Below are positions 8,733-17,181 of a stretch of 64,000 nt of DNA, one piece after another. A model generated the notes under the pieces. That model ran no database searches and was not told the origin of the DNA. It was given only the letters and a program-made list of their open reading frames with translations. The position numbers and the translations under genes were made by a program. The DNA comes from Ideonella_A sakaiensis_A (GTDB lineage: Bacteria; Pseudomonadota; Gammaproteobacteria; Burkholderiales; Burkholderiaceae_C): the NCBI RefSeq assembly GCF_048320135.1, contig NZ_CP182947.1, positions 1 through 64,000 of the forward strand, read 5' to 3'. Positions within the stretch are counted from its first letter, which is position 1, and every line of letters starts with the position of its first letter.

Positions 8733-10186
8733 CTAGGAGACTGACTTTGAGCCAATCCATATACCATGACCTCTGTGTTTCCGCTTGTAGGAGTGTTGGG
8801 ATTCATTCCGAACATGACATCCTCGAATGGGTCTCACAAAGAACTGCTGCGAATAACTACAGTGTGCGAATCAAACCATTGGACCAACTCTCGGGTTGGT
8901 CGATAGATGACGTGAGTGGGGACCTGCGACACCATAGTGGCAAGTTCTTCCAGGTTGAAGGATTGAGTGTAGAAGTCAAGAGTGACGTGTCCCGTTCGTG
9001 GCTCCAGCCAATCATCAATCAACCGGAAGTTGGGATTTTAGGATTCATATGCCAGGAACTGGATGGAGTCCTTCATTTTCTCGTGCAGGCAAAAATGGAG
9101 CCTGGCAACATCAATGTGACACAAATATCGCCTACCGTACAGGCCACGCGGAGTAACTATACTCAAGTTCACGGCGGTCGGCGTCCCGCGTTTGTCGAGT
9201 TTTTTATTGATGATATGCCTGGCCGACATATTGTCCTAGATCAATTGCAGTCGGAGCAAGGCACCCGGTACTTAAAAAAGCGAAATCGGAATATCATTGT
9301 TGTTGTTGAATCCGGTGTTTCGATAGAGCTTACTGATGACTACAGGTGGGTCACGCTAGGACAACTTCAAAATCTGATGCGGTTTCCTGATTTAGTTCAC
9401 CTCGACTGTCGATCGATCATCGGTAGCATTTCGTTCAGAGGGTTTAGCGGTGATGAATCTGATTTTGACTATAGCGGCTCGATTGGCGAGTTTCAGAGCA
9501 AATTAAGAGGCTCCATAGAAAGTAAATTCGGCCGTCGGTCCTCAAGCGTTGTACCAATCCATAGCTGGATTACGGGGCTCAAGTGTAAAACGGAAATTTC
9601 TGTCTTACGAGTCCCACTTCGCGATGTTTCTTCATGGTCCTATGACTGTGGAGAAATAAAACACATCTCGGGTGCATTCTTTTCGATTATCGGGGTCGAA
9701 GTTACAGCTAGCAATCGAGAGGTGCCGGGCTGGTCTCAACCCTTGATCCGAGCGACTGAAGGCGGGATTCTGGGTCTTTTATGCCAAGTGAGAGATGGTG
9801 TGCTCAAATTCCTCGTTCAAGCGCTTGTGGAACCTGGTCTTATTGATATTCTGGAGTTGGCTCCAACCGTGCAGTGTACACCTGCTAATTATTTAACCGG
9901 AATACGTTCGGAATTGCCCTATCTTGCAGATTTCATGATGACGGCCGATAGCTCTCGTATTCGGTTCGATTCAATACTTTCTGACGAAGGCGGTCGCTTC
10001 TTTCATACGCGCCAACGACATCTTGTCGTCGAACTAAGTGAAGGTGACCAGATTGCCGTCCCTGAGAATTATCGATGGATGACATTGGGGCAGATCCAAC
10101 ATATGGCGAGCTTCAGTAATTCAGTGAACATCGAATTAAGGAGTATACTTTCGTGCTTGTCGGTCGCGAAATCCGATATTTGGTGA
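8729..10186 (+). CDS. NDP-hexose 2,3-dehydratase family protein
   Basis: 485 residues from a GTG overlapping the previous stop. It is an internal duplication: each half has an FF-x-GV/L-x-V strand, a W-x-QP-I segment, GILGFICQ or GILGLLCQ, a VLxFLVQA strand with EPG, and a TVQ-x-T-x-NY box (first half about residues 72-145, second about 318-392), ending in YRWVTLGQLQ and YRWMTLGQIQ. This is the EvaA/TylX3/SpnO architecture of antibiotic 2-deoxysugar pathways, which removes the C2 hydroxyl of NDP-4-keto-6-deoxyglucose to give a 3,4-diketo-2,6-dideoxy sugar. It predicts a 2-deoxy sugar in the glycan. Family call is firm; the substrate is inferred. Confidence 0.88.
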   Translation: MTRRLTLSQSIYHDLCVSACRSVGIHSEHDILEWVSQRTAANNYSVRIKPLDQLSGWSIDDVSGDLRHHSGKFFQVEGLSVEVKSDVSRSWLQPIINQPEVGILGFICQELDGVLHFLVQAKMEPGNINVTQISPTVQATRSNYTQVHGGRRPAFVEFFIDDMPGRHIVLDQLQSEQGTRYLKKRNRNIIVVVESGVSIELTDDYRWVTLGQLQNLMRFPDLVHLDCRSIIGSISFRGFSGDESDFDYSGSIGEFQSKLRGSIESKFGRRSSSVVPIHSWITGLKCKTEISVLRVPLRDVSSWSYDCGEIKHISGAFFSIIGVEVTASNREVPGWSQPLIRATEGGILGLLCQVRDGVLKFLVQALVEPGLIDILELAPTVQCTPANYLTGIRSELPYLADFMMTADSSRIRFDSILSDEGGRFFHTRQRHLVVELSEGDQIAVPENYRWMTLGQIQHMASFSNSVNIELRSILSCLSVAKSDIW

Positions 10187-10190
10187 TGTG

Positions 10191-11147
10191 ATGGACGTCC
10201 TCATTATTGGAGTCTCAAGTGTTTTCATTCGGCGGGTTCTACCGGGTTTGCTAGCCTTGCCAGGGGTCGGAAAGATCCATCTGGCAACGAGAAGATCCTC
10301 TATCGCGCTAGATATTCCGCGGGAGAAACTTGGAACGATATATCATTGTTATGATCTGGCGCTGCAACAAACCAATCCCTGCTTAGCCTACATTTCATTG
10401 CCGAATAGCTTGCATTTCGAGTGGGCAAAGATAGCGCTTCAGCGTGGCTTTCATGTTGTGGTCGATAAGCCTGCTTGTATTGAACTGAGAGAAGCGGAAG
10501 AGATCGTTAGACTTGCGCGCAGCAAGCGATTGTGCGTGGCAGAGGCGACTGTGTGGCCATACCATCCACAGGTGTCGGCCGCATCAGAAATATTTGCGTC
10601 GACTGAAGGGCCGCGTACTATTCACGCGGTGTTTTCCTTTCCCCCGTTAAATGTCGACAATTTTCGCAATAAGAAAAGCATGGGTGGGGGTTGTTTGCTT
10701 GATCTGGGCCCGTACGCTGCGAGTGTGGGTAGAATATTCTTTGGCGAGGTTCCAACGTCCTTATTTTCGTGGGTGCTTTCGAAAAGCGATGAACTTGGTA
10801 TCGACACTGGGTTTGCTGTAACTGCATTATATTCAAGAGGGCGCATTTTTCAGGGGTATTTTAGCTTCGATGGAGAATATAAGAATTCCCTGGAATTGAT
10901 GGGACCAAGGTCAACTTTAAGACTTGAGCCAGCTTTCACTTCATCTGGGAATGCCACGCACTTGCACTTTCGTTCAAATTCGCAGGCTCAAATAGTACCG
11001 CTCGCCATAGGGGATCCGTTCTTGATTTTCTTTGATAAAGTAATTCGCTCTCTTCGAAGTGGTGAGTTTGACGGCTGGGCGGATATCCTTATTCAAGATG
11101 CGCGAATGCGGGATCTAATCAATGAAGGAATAGTGGGGAATGTATGA
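10191..11147 (+). CDS. Gfo/Idh/MocA sugar oxidoreductase, possible 3-ketoreductase
   Basis: 318 residues from ATG 10191 (GTG 10188 also possible), four bases after the dehydratase stop. An N-terminal Rossmann fold (VLIIGVSSVF), VDKPAC in place of the usual EKP near residue 93, a YHPQ segment near residue 125, and GGGCLLDLGPY with the typical Gly-rich loop and DLG before the catalytic region. KijD10/SpnN-type enzymes of this family reduce the C3 ketone of the 2,3-dehydratase product. Neighbouring genes make that role plausible, although the adjacent aminotransferase could use the same ketone. Stop overlaps the next start by four bases (ATGA). Confidence 0.78.
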   Translation: MDVLIIGVSSVFIRRVLPGLLALPGVGKIHLATRRSSIALDIPREKLGTIYHCYDLALQQTNPCLAYISLPNSLHFEWAKIALQRGFHVVVDKPACIELREAEEIVRLARSKRLCVAEATVWPYHPQVSAASEIFASTEGPRTIHAVFSFPPLNVDNFRNKKSMGGGCLLDLGPYAASVGRIFFGEVPTSLFSWVLSKSDELGIDTGFAVTALYSRGRIFQGYFSFDGEYKNSLELMGPRSTLRLEPAFTSSGNATHLHFRSNSQAQIVPLAIGDPFLIFFDKVIRSLRSGEFDGWADILIQDARMRDLINEGIVGNV

Positions 11148-12262
11148 GTATCAAGGTATGGGATTATCTTGCTGAGTATGCGTCTGAAAGGACGGACATT
11201 TTGGCTGCTGTTGATCGAGTTTTTTCTTCGGGAACTCTCGTTCTTGGAAATAGTGTACGGAGTTTCGAGAACGAGTTTTCGGCGTATACGGATGCTCTTT
11301 TTGGTGTCGGAGTTGATAACGCGACGAACGGGCTGGCACTTGCGATGAAGGCGGTTGGAGTTGGACCTGGCGACGAGGTAATCACAGTATCCAACACCGC
11401 TGTACCGACAGTTTCTGCAATTGCGCAAATTGGTGCGATACCACGGTTTGTCGATGTGCATGTTGATGATGCACTTCTGGACGTGTCGCTGCTTCCTAAT
11501 GCTCTTACGAAACGAACGAAATGCATCATTCCGGTCCATCTTTATGGGCAATGCGTGGATATGGACCCTCTCAATGATTTTGCCAGAGCACATGGTCTTA
11601 CCGTGATTGAAGACTGCTCCCAGTCTCATGGTGCAAAATATAAGAACCGTAAAGCGGGATCTTTGGGTGACCTTGGAGTATTTTCTTTCTATCCAACGAA
11701 ACCACTTGGGGGTTACGGCGACGGCGGTATTGTTGTAACTAGCCGTCCCGATTTGGACCAGAAACTTCGTAGTCTTCGATTTTATGGAATGAAGGGAGTT
11801 TATTATGCTGACGAGCTTGGATTTAACTCGAGACTCGACGAAGTGCATGCTGAAATACTGCGATTCAAACTAAGTAGGTTGGATCAGTATAATGCACGCA
11901 GGCGCGTGCTGGCAGACGAATATCGTCGCTTACTATTCGATTCGGACATCATTTTGCCTACGGAATCGAATAATAATCTTCATGTGTACTATGTTTTTGT
12001 TGTCCGGCATCGATTGCGCGACAGGGTTCTGGCGGCGCTGAAGCGGCGGGATATTCATTTGAATATAAGTTACCCATGGCCTATTCATACGATGCGTGGC
12101 TTTGCGTATCTTGGATATAACGAAGGTGATTTTCCAGTTACGGAATTTCTGGCTAGGGAGATTTTTTCTCTGCCCATGTATCCGTCCCTCAGTTTGCAGA
12201 CGCAGGTTGAGGTATGTTCCGCGCTTCGAGAGGTGTTAGCTGAGGCGGCGGAGGAGAATTGA
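11144..12262 (+). CDS. DegT-family sugar aminotransferase, EvaB/TylB-like
   Basis: 372 residues, translationally coupled to the oxidoreductase by ATGA. PLP lysine is Lys186 in FYPTKPLGGYGDGG; VDNATNGLALA and VIEDCSQSHGA are the cofactor-binding motifs. The N-terminus (KVWDYLAEY, then VFSSGTLVLGNSV) and VITVSNTAVPTV are characteristic of aminotransferases acting on C3 of NDP-3-keto-6-deoxy sugars, including the EvaB/KijD7 group that works after a 2,3-dehydratase. With the preceding genes it predicts an NDP-3-amino-2,3,6-trideoxyhexose. This is the second of three DegT aminotransferases in the locus. The family is certain; regiochemistry is inferred. Confidence 0.85.
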   Translation: MSIKVWDYLAEYASERTDILAAVDRVFSSGTLVLGNSVRSFENEFSAYTDALFGVGVDNATNGLALAMKAVGVGPGDEVITVSNTAVPTVSAIAQIGAIPRFVDVHVDDALLDVSLLPNALTKRTKCIIPVHLYGQCVDMDPLNDFARAHGLTVIEDCSQSHGAKYKNRKAGSLGDLGVFSFYPTKPLGGYGDGGIVVTSRPDLDQKLRSLRFYGMKGVYYADELGFNSRLDEVHAEILRFKLSRLDQYNARRRVLADEYRRLLFDSDIILPTESNNNLHVYYVFVVRHRLRDRVLAALKRRDIHLNISYPWPIHTMRGFAYLGYNEGDFPVTEFLAREIFSLPMYPSLSLQTQVEVCSALREVLAEAAEEN

Positions 12263-12339
12263 ATGCGACGCTGCGATCGTCTGAGTTCGATACGATTTAG
12301 CACTCGGGAGGCAGATAAATTCTACAGACTCGAGATTCG

Positions 12340-13278
12340 ATGACCGAGCATTTCGTTACCTATTTCGATAGCCGCTTCTTGGCAGTCGGGATGGCGCTAC
12401 GGGAGTCACTTAAAGCATTGGGCTGTGATTTTCATCTCTGGGTGATATGCATCGACTCTCTTGCGGAAGAGCAAATAAAGAGGCTTGCGTTTCCCGATAT
12501 GACGGCAATTCCTCTATCCTCTGTAGAGGACTCTAGGCTCGTCGCCGTTAAAGGGGGTCGTTCTCTCGGCGAGTACTGCTGGACGCTTACTCCATTTGCT
12601 CCAGAGGCCGTTTTTAATGCTGTCAGTCATGTTGATCGGGTTACATATGTCGACGCTGACCTGTTCTTTTTCTCAGACCCGCATGAGATCTTTGAAGAGT
12701 TTGAAGGTAGTGATAAACATGTTTTGATTACCGAGCACGCTTATGCGCCTGAATTGGACAGGTCAGAGGAGAGTGGGCGATTCTGTGTCCAATTCATGAT
12801 ATTTCGGCGCACGCCGGAGGGCTTGCGAGTTTTGCGGTGGTGGCAAGATCGATGCCTTGAGTGGTGTTTTGATAGAGTTGAGGACGGAAAGTACGGCGAT
12901 CAAAAGTACCTCGACGAATGGCCGACGCTGTTTGCAGATGCGGTACACGTTTTCAGCAAAACTGAAAAGACCTTAGGACCATGGAATGTTGATTTCATGC
13001 TGAGTACGGCTGCAGCATATTTTTGTCCGATATTTTACCATTTTCAGTCTTTTCGCTTGATCGACGACAATACAGCTCGCCTTTACGCTGGTGTCCGTAT
13101 TTCGCGCGCTGCGGATCGGTTTTACGGCCCATATCTTGGAGTTGTTCGTGAGCAGCTTAAGATTCTTCGCTCGATGGGAGTTCATCAACGGAGAATGCCG
13201 GAGCCGATCCGGAAATTCGAGCTTCTCCGTAAGATTTATATGGCTCTCACGCGGCGTAATCGGTACGTCAAACTCTGA
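12340..13278 (+). CDS. GT-A-type glycosyltransferase, putative
   Basis: 312 residues after a 77-base gap that holds no evident gene. MTEHFVTYFDSRF starts a GT-A fold; VTYVDADLFFF (residues about 103-113) contains the DxD metal and nucleotide-sugar motif, as in GT8-like transferases. No signal peptide or membrane segment is visible. It probably adds one residue of the repeat unit at the cytoplasmic face of the inner membrane. Donor sugar unknown. The following GT4 gene starts shortly after its stop, so the two are likely co-transcribed. Confidence 0.72.
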   Translation: MTEHFVTYFDSRFLAVGMALRESLKALGCDFHLWVICIDSLAEEQIKRLAFPDMTAIPLSSVEDSRLVAVKGGRSLGEYCWTLTPFAPEAVFNAVSHVDRVTYVDADLFFFSDPHEIFEEFEGSDKHVLITEHAYAPELDRSEESGRFCVQFMIFRRTPEGLRVLRWWQDRCLEWCFDRVEDGKYGDQKYLDEWPTLFADAVHVFSKTEKTLGPWNVDFMLSTAAAYFCPIFYHFQSFRLIDDNTARLYAGVRISRAADRFYGPYLGVVREQLKILRSMGVHQRRMPEPIRKFELLRKIYMALTRRNRYVKL

Positions 13279-13313
13279 GCCTTATGGGCAGTGTAAGGGA
13301 ACGGCGACGCACG

Positions 13314-14564
13314 ATGGTTGATAGAACGCTCTTCGTACTGGTCAGTGCTGTTTATCCGCCTGAACCGGTAGTTTCTGCAAGGATGAGTTTTGATCTGGCA
13401 TGTCATCTGTCGAGTCTAGGGCACGAGATCGTGGTAATATGTCCCCAACCAACGCGCCCATTGGGGTCGAAGTTTGAATTGGGGGATAAGCTCCTAGAAT
13501 GTCGGCAAGAGAATGGTATTAAGGTTGTTAGAGTAGATTCATATTGTTCGCCTCGAAGGGGCTTGTTTGGTAGAATTCGGGAGAGTTTTAGTTTCGGTCG
13601 CGCTGCGAGGAAGTATCTTCTGTCATTGGCTGTTCCGCCTAAGGTATTGTATGTAAATGCGTGGCCATTCTTCTCTCAGTTGATGGTTTTGAATTACGCG
13701 GTTCGCGAAAAAGTTCGGGTTGTACTTCAAATTATGGACGTATACCCTGAGTCATTGGCGAGCAAACTTCCAAATCCAATCGCAAATTTGTGCAATTTGG
13801 TTTTTCGCAGGGTTGACGTGAAGATTGCGCGCTCGGCGGACATGGTGGTTGTGATTTCTGAAGAAATGAGAAGGATCTATGCTCAGGATCGTGGCGTACC
13901 TGATGAACGACTAAGTGTGGTGTTTACTTGGCAGGATGCTTCGGTTTTTGATCTTGTCCGGTCAAAAACCGCTTGTTGCTCTCGATTCGGTGTTCCCGTG
14001 AGTGGTTTTAATTTCCTTTTTCTTGGAAATATTGGGCCCGTTGCAAATGTGGATTTTCTGATTCGTGCATTTGCTTTGGCGGCTATTGATGGCGCGCAGT
14101 TAATAATCGTTGGCGACGGCTCGCAAAAGGATGCTGCTATCCACTTGGCGCAAATCCTCAATCTTTCGAATGTGTTTTTTATTTCTGATTCGAGGGTTGA
14201 AAATGTGCCATTCCTTCAAGGAATGGCCGACGTTTGCCTTCTCTCGATGAAACAAGGTTTTGGGCGAAGCTCTGTTCCGTCAAAGTTGGCGTCATATATG
14301 CTTTCAGCTAAACCTATTTTGGCAAGTGTGGATATTGATTGCGATACGGCCGAGTTTATTCGCACTGCACGCTGTGGCTGGTTGGTTGATGCCGATGATC
14401 TCGATGCTCTTGCTTGCAAAATGATTGAGGTCGCGGCGATCCCATCTGAATGCCTGAGTCGAATCGGAGGGAGAGGACGTGACTTTGCAGTCACAAACTT
14501 TTCTAAGGCGAGTGGTGTATCCCGCCTTGGAGAAATAATTCGCGAAGTTTCGGATAAGCAGTGA
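13314..14564 (+). CDS. GT4-family glycosyltransferase
   Basis: 416 residues from ATG 13314; an in-frame ATG at 13284 would add ten residues, but homologous GT4 proteins usually begin at the VLVSAVYPPEP strand. The fold is GT-B: N-terminal YPPEPVVSARMS acceptor loop, LGNIGPVANVDFLIRAF starting the donor domain near residue 240, and a donor-site region with FGRSSVPSKLASYMLSAKP containing the conserved Ser/Lys pair before the acidic DIDCDTAEF. It resembles WbuB/WbpH-type amino-sugar transferases. It overlaps the downstream acetyltransferase start by one base (TGATG). Confidence 0.85.
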   Translation: MVDRTLFVLVSAVYPPEPVVSARMSFDLACHLSSLGHEIVVICPQPTRPLGSKFELGDKLLECRQENGIKVVRVDSYCSPRRGLFGRIRESFSFGRAARKYLLSLAVPPKVLYVNAWPFFSQLMVLNYAVREKVRVVLQIMDVYPESLASKLPNPIANLCNLVFRRVDVKIARSADMVVVISEEMRRIYAQDRGVPDERLSVVFTWQDASVFDLVRSKTACCSRFGVPVSGFNFLFLGNIGPVANVDFLIRAFALAAIDGAQLIIVGDGSQKDAAIHLAQILNLSNVFFISDSRVENVPFLQGMADVCLLSMKQGFGRSSVPSKLASYMLSAKPILASVDIDCDTAEFIRTARCGWLVDADDLDALACKMIEVAAIPSECLSRIGGRGRDFAVTNFSKASGVSRLGEIIREVSDKQ

Positions 14565-15166
14565 TGTTGGTATCTCGGATGGGTTTGGAAGATATTCCGC
14601 TTGTGGTGCAGGTCCATATGGCAAGTTTCCCGGGTTTCTTCCTTTCGTCTCTTGGAGGCAAATTCCTGACTTGCTTTTATACTAGTGTGTGGAAGATGGC
14701 CGATTGTATTCCACTTGTTTGTCGTGATTTGAATGGGAAATTGGCCGGGTTTGCAGTTGGTGGTGTGAATCCAAGTGGTTTTTACGGGCGCACGTTGAGG
14801 CGCCATTTGTTCAAGTTCTGTATTGCGAGCGTATTGCCGTTGGTACGGAATCCTTTGATTTTGCGGCGCTTGTGGCGTGGGTTGTATCAGTCCGGGGCTA
14901 GTTCGAAAGGCCCTGATGTGGCTGGCCTCTTCTCGATTGGGGTGTCCCCAGCTGTGCAGGGTCATGGCGTGGGGACTATGTTGTTGACTGCGTTTATTGC
15001 AGAAGCATCCGACCGTGGATGCAAGTCTGTCATATTGACCACTGACGCAGATAATAATGGTAGGGCCAACGACTTTTATTGGAAGCTCGGCTTTTCTGTT
15101 ATTCGTGTTTATGTGACTCCGGAGGGAAGAAAAATGAATGAATATTCCTTAGATATTCAGTCGTGA
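14564..15166 (+). CDS. GNAT N-acetyltransferase, possible amino-sugar acetyltransferase
   Basis: 200 residues from ATG 14564, with the stop and start sharing one base. The acetyl-CoA pyrophosphate loop GVSPAVQGHGVGTMLL (near residue 125) is the standard Q/R-x-x-G-x-G/A motif, followed by ADNNGRANDFYWKLGF, a typical GNAT C-terminal helix. It stands next to a PglE-like aminotransferase, so acetylation of the C4 amino group of a bacillosamine-type sugar is plausible, replacing the left-handed beta-helix enzyme PglD that is not found here. That substrate is inferred from gene order only. Confidence 0.72.
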   Translation: MLVSRMGLEDIPLVVQVHMASFPGFFLSSLGGKFLTCFYTSVWKMADCIPLVCRDLNGKLAGFAVGGVNPSGFYGRTLRRHLFKFCIASVLPLVRNPLILRRLWRGLYQSGASSKGPDVAGLFSIGVSPAVQGHGVGTMLLTAFIAEASDRGCKSVILTTDADNNGRANDFYWKLGFSVIRVYVTPEGRKMNEYSLDIQS

Positions 15167-15223
15167 GTCATATTTGGTTTATCAGTTTCGCGTTATTTTT
15201 TGGTTTTTAGATGATTGCTTCGA

Positions 15224-16378
15224 ATGAGTAATAGATTTCTTCCGTTCGCTTTGCCTGATCTTGGAATAGAGGAGATTGACGAGGTGGTCAATTCCTTGCG
15301 TTCGGGCTGGATCACTACCGGCCCAAAAGTCCAGCAATTTGAGTCTGATTTCTCAACCTTTTTGGGCGACGGCGTTCAAGCGATTTCAGTGAACTCTGCA
15401 ACTGCCGGACTTCATCTTGGTCTTGAGGCATTAGGTGTGGGTATTGGCGACGAGGTTATTACCACTACTCACACTTTTACGGCTACTGCGGAAGTTATAA
15501 GATATCTCGGGGCCGACCCTGTTTTCGTCGATATCGACGAGGACTCTCTCTGCATTGATGTCGATGCGCTTGAGGCGGCTATCACACAGAAGACCAAAGT
15601 TATCATTCCTGTGCATTTTGCTGGGCGATCTGCGAATATGGCAGGGCTTCTTGCAATTGCTAAGAGGTACGGGATCAAAGTTATGGAGGATGCGGCGCAT
15701 GCATTGCCCGCTACTTTCGGAGGTCGGTTAATAGGGACGTTGGACAGCGATGTTACGGTGTTCAGTTTCTATGCGAATAAGACGATTACCACTGGTGAAG
15801 GTGGAATGTTAGTGACAAGGGATCCTAAGGTGGCGGCCCGCGCCCGAATCATGCGTCTTCATGGGATGAATAGGACGGCGTTTGATCGGTACACGGCGAA
15901 GGCTCCAAGTTGGTATTATGAAGTGGTTGCTCCCGGTTTTAAGTACAATATGACGGATCTCGCGGCTTCGATTGGTATACATCAATTGAAGAAGGCGTAT
16001 GATTTTCAAATGAAACGTGCGGAGATTGCGGCGGCTTATGATCGCGCGTTTTCGAATCTCCCGGTTAAATGTCCGCCTCGTGCAGTGGGAACTGATCTGC
16101 ATTCATGGCATTTATATGTCATTCAGCTGGATCTCTCTGTATCGATAGATAGGGATATTTTCATTGAGCGACTTTTTCAATTGGGTGTTGGTTGCAGCGT
16201 GCATTATATTCCGTTGCATTTGCATCCCTATTGGAAGCATTCGTATGATTTAAGGTCGGAAGATTACCCTGTCAGCCAGCGAGTGTTTGAGCGTTCCATT
16301 TCGTTGCCGTTATATACTCGGATGACGGAGGCTGATGTTGTGCGCGTGGTTTCAGCCGTTGCATCACTGTTGTCATGA
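15224..16378 (+). CDS. DegT-family aminotransferase, PglE-like
   Basis: 384 residues from ATG 15224 (TTG 15215 is upstream in frame). LPDLGIEEIDEVV and LRSGWITTGPKV are the hallmark opening of 4-aminotransferases acting on NDP-4-keto-6-deoxy sugars. The PLP lysine lies in FSFYANKTITTGEGGM near residue 189, and VMEDAAHALPA carries the pyridine-binding Asp. The gene is followed by a PglC-like transferase and a PglF/WbpM-like dehydratase, so it probably converts UDP-2-acetamido-4-keto-2,6-dideoxyhexose to the 4-amino sugar. It is the third aminotransferase of the locus. The stop overlaps the next gene by four bases (ATGA). Confidence 0.86.
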   Translation: MSNRFLPFALPDLGIEEIDEVVNSLRSGWITTGPKVQQFESDFSTFLGDGVQAISVNSATAGLHLGLEALGVGIGDEVITTTHTFTATAEVIRYLGADPVFVDIDEDSLCIDVDALEAAITQKTKVIIPVHFAGRSANMAGLLAIAKRYGIKVMEDAAHALPATFGGRLIGTLDSDVTVFSFYANKTITTGEGGMLVTRDPKVAARARIMRLHGMNRTAFDRYTAKAPSWYYEVVAPGFKYNMTDLAASIGIHQLKKAYDFQMKRAEIAAAYDRAFSNLPVKCPPRAVGTDLHSWHLYVIQLDLSVSIDRDIFIERLFQLGVGCSVHYIPLHLHPYWKHSYDLRSEDYPVSQRVFERSISLPLYTRMTEADVVRVVSAVASLLS

Positions 16379-16986
16379 TGCTAAAGAGGTTCATTGATAT
16401 TGTTGGCAGCGGCTTCGGGTTGGTTCTATTATGGCCAGTATTCCTTGGTGTCGCGATTGCGATTAAGCTTGATTCGCCGGGGCCAGTGTTTTTTCGACAA
16501 ACAAGAATTGGTCGGAATTGTGTTCCGTTTCGGATTCACAAGTTCAGAAGCATGGTTTGCGACGCAGAGATGATTGGTTTGCGCGTGACTTCTTCGTCGG
16601 ATCCGCGTGTGACCAACGTTGGTGCGTTTTTGCGTCGGACCAAAATTGATGAGTTGCCGCAACTGCTTGACGTATTGTTCGGCTCTATGAGTTTGGTTGG
16701 GCCCCGGCCAGAGGTTCCAGAATATGTGGACCTATATTCGGAATGCGACCGGGCCATCGTGTTTTCGGTCAGGCCAGGAATAACGGATTTGGCTTCTATT
16801 CAGTTCAAGGATGAAGCTTCGATCTTGGGTGCTGCGGTCGACCCCCACAAAGCGTACGTTGACGAGGTACTGCCCGCGAAAATTCAGTACTATAAGAATT
16901 ATGTTCATAGTAGGACAACTCTTGGCGATCTGAGGATTCTCCGGATGACGATTTTTTCGCTGTTGCTGGGGCGTTCTAGGGCATGA
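16375..16986 (+). CDS. Initiating phosphoglycosyl transferase, PglC-like
   Basis: 203 residues, the size of monotopic PglC. One N-terminal re-entrant membrane segment (SGFGLVLLWPVFLGVAIAI), then DSPGPVFFRQTRIGRN and FRIHKFRSM, and the catalytic Asp-Glu pair in TKIDELPQLLDVLFG, followed by MSLVGPRPE. Such enzymes transfer phospho-sugar from UDP-diNAcBac or a related UDP-sugar onto undecaprenyl phosphate, starting the repeat unit at the cytoplasmic face. It is coupled to the aminotransferase by ATGA. The 195 bases after it hold no convincing gene. Confidence 0.9.
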   Translation: MMLKRFIDIVGSGFGLVLLWPVFLGVAIAIKLDSPGPVFFRQTRIGRNCVPFRIHKFRSMVCDAEMIGLRVTSSSDPRVTNVGAFLRRTKIDELPQLLDVLFGSMSLVGPRPEVPEYVDLYSECDRAIVFSVRPGITDLASIQFKDEASILGAAVDPHKAYVDEVLPAKIQYYKNYVHSRTTLGDLRILRMTIFSLLLGRSRA

Positions 16987-17181
16987 CATGGCATTGTTGT
17001 GGTTGCAAAAATTCTGGTTGCTGAAAATCATAGTCGCAAGTGCAGAGCAGCATTCCGAACCCGGGTGCAGTCACCTTCGCTCGAGAGTCGACCGGTGTAG
17101 TGGGCGTTGTGCGCGCGCAATTTTGTGCGAATCCTCATTTGAGGTACCATCTCATGTCCTAGCGAGGGCGGTCAATTTTAA

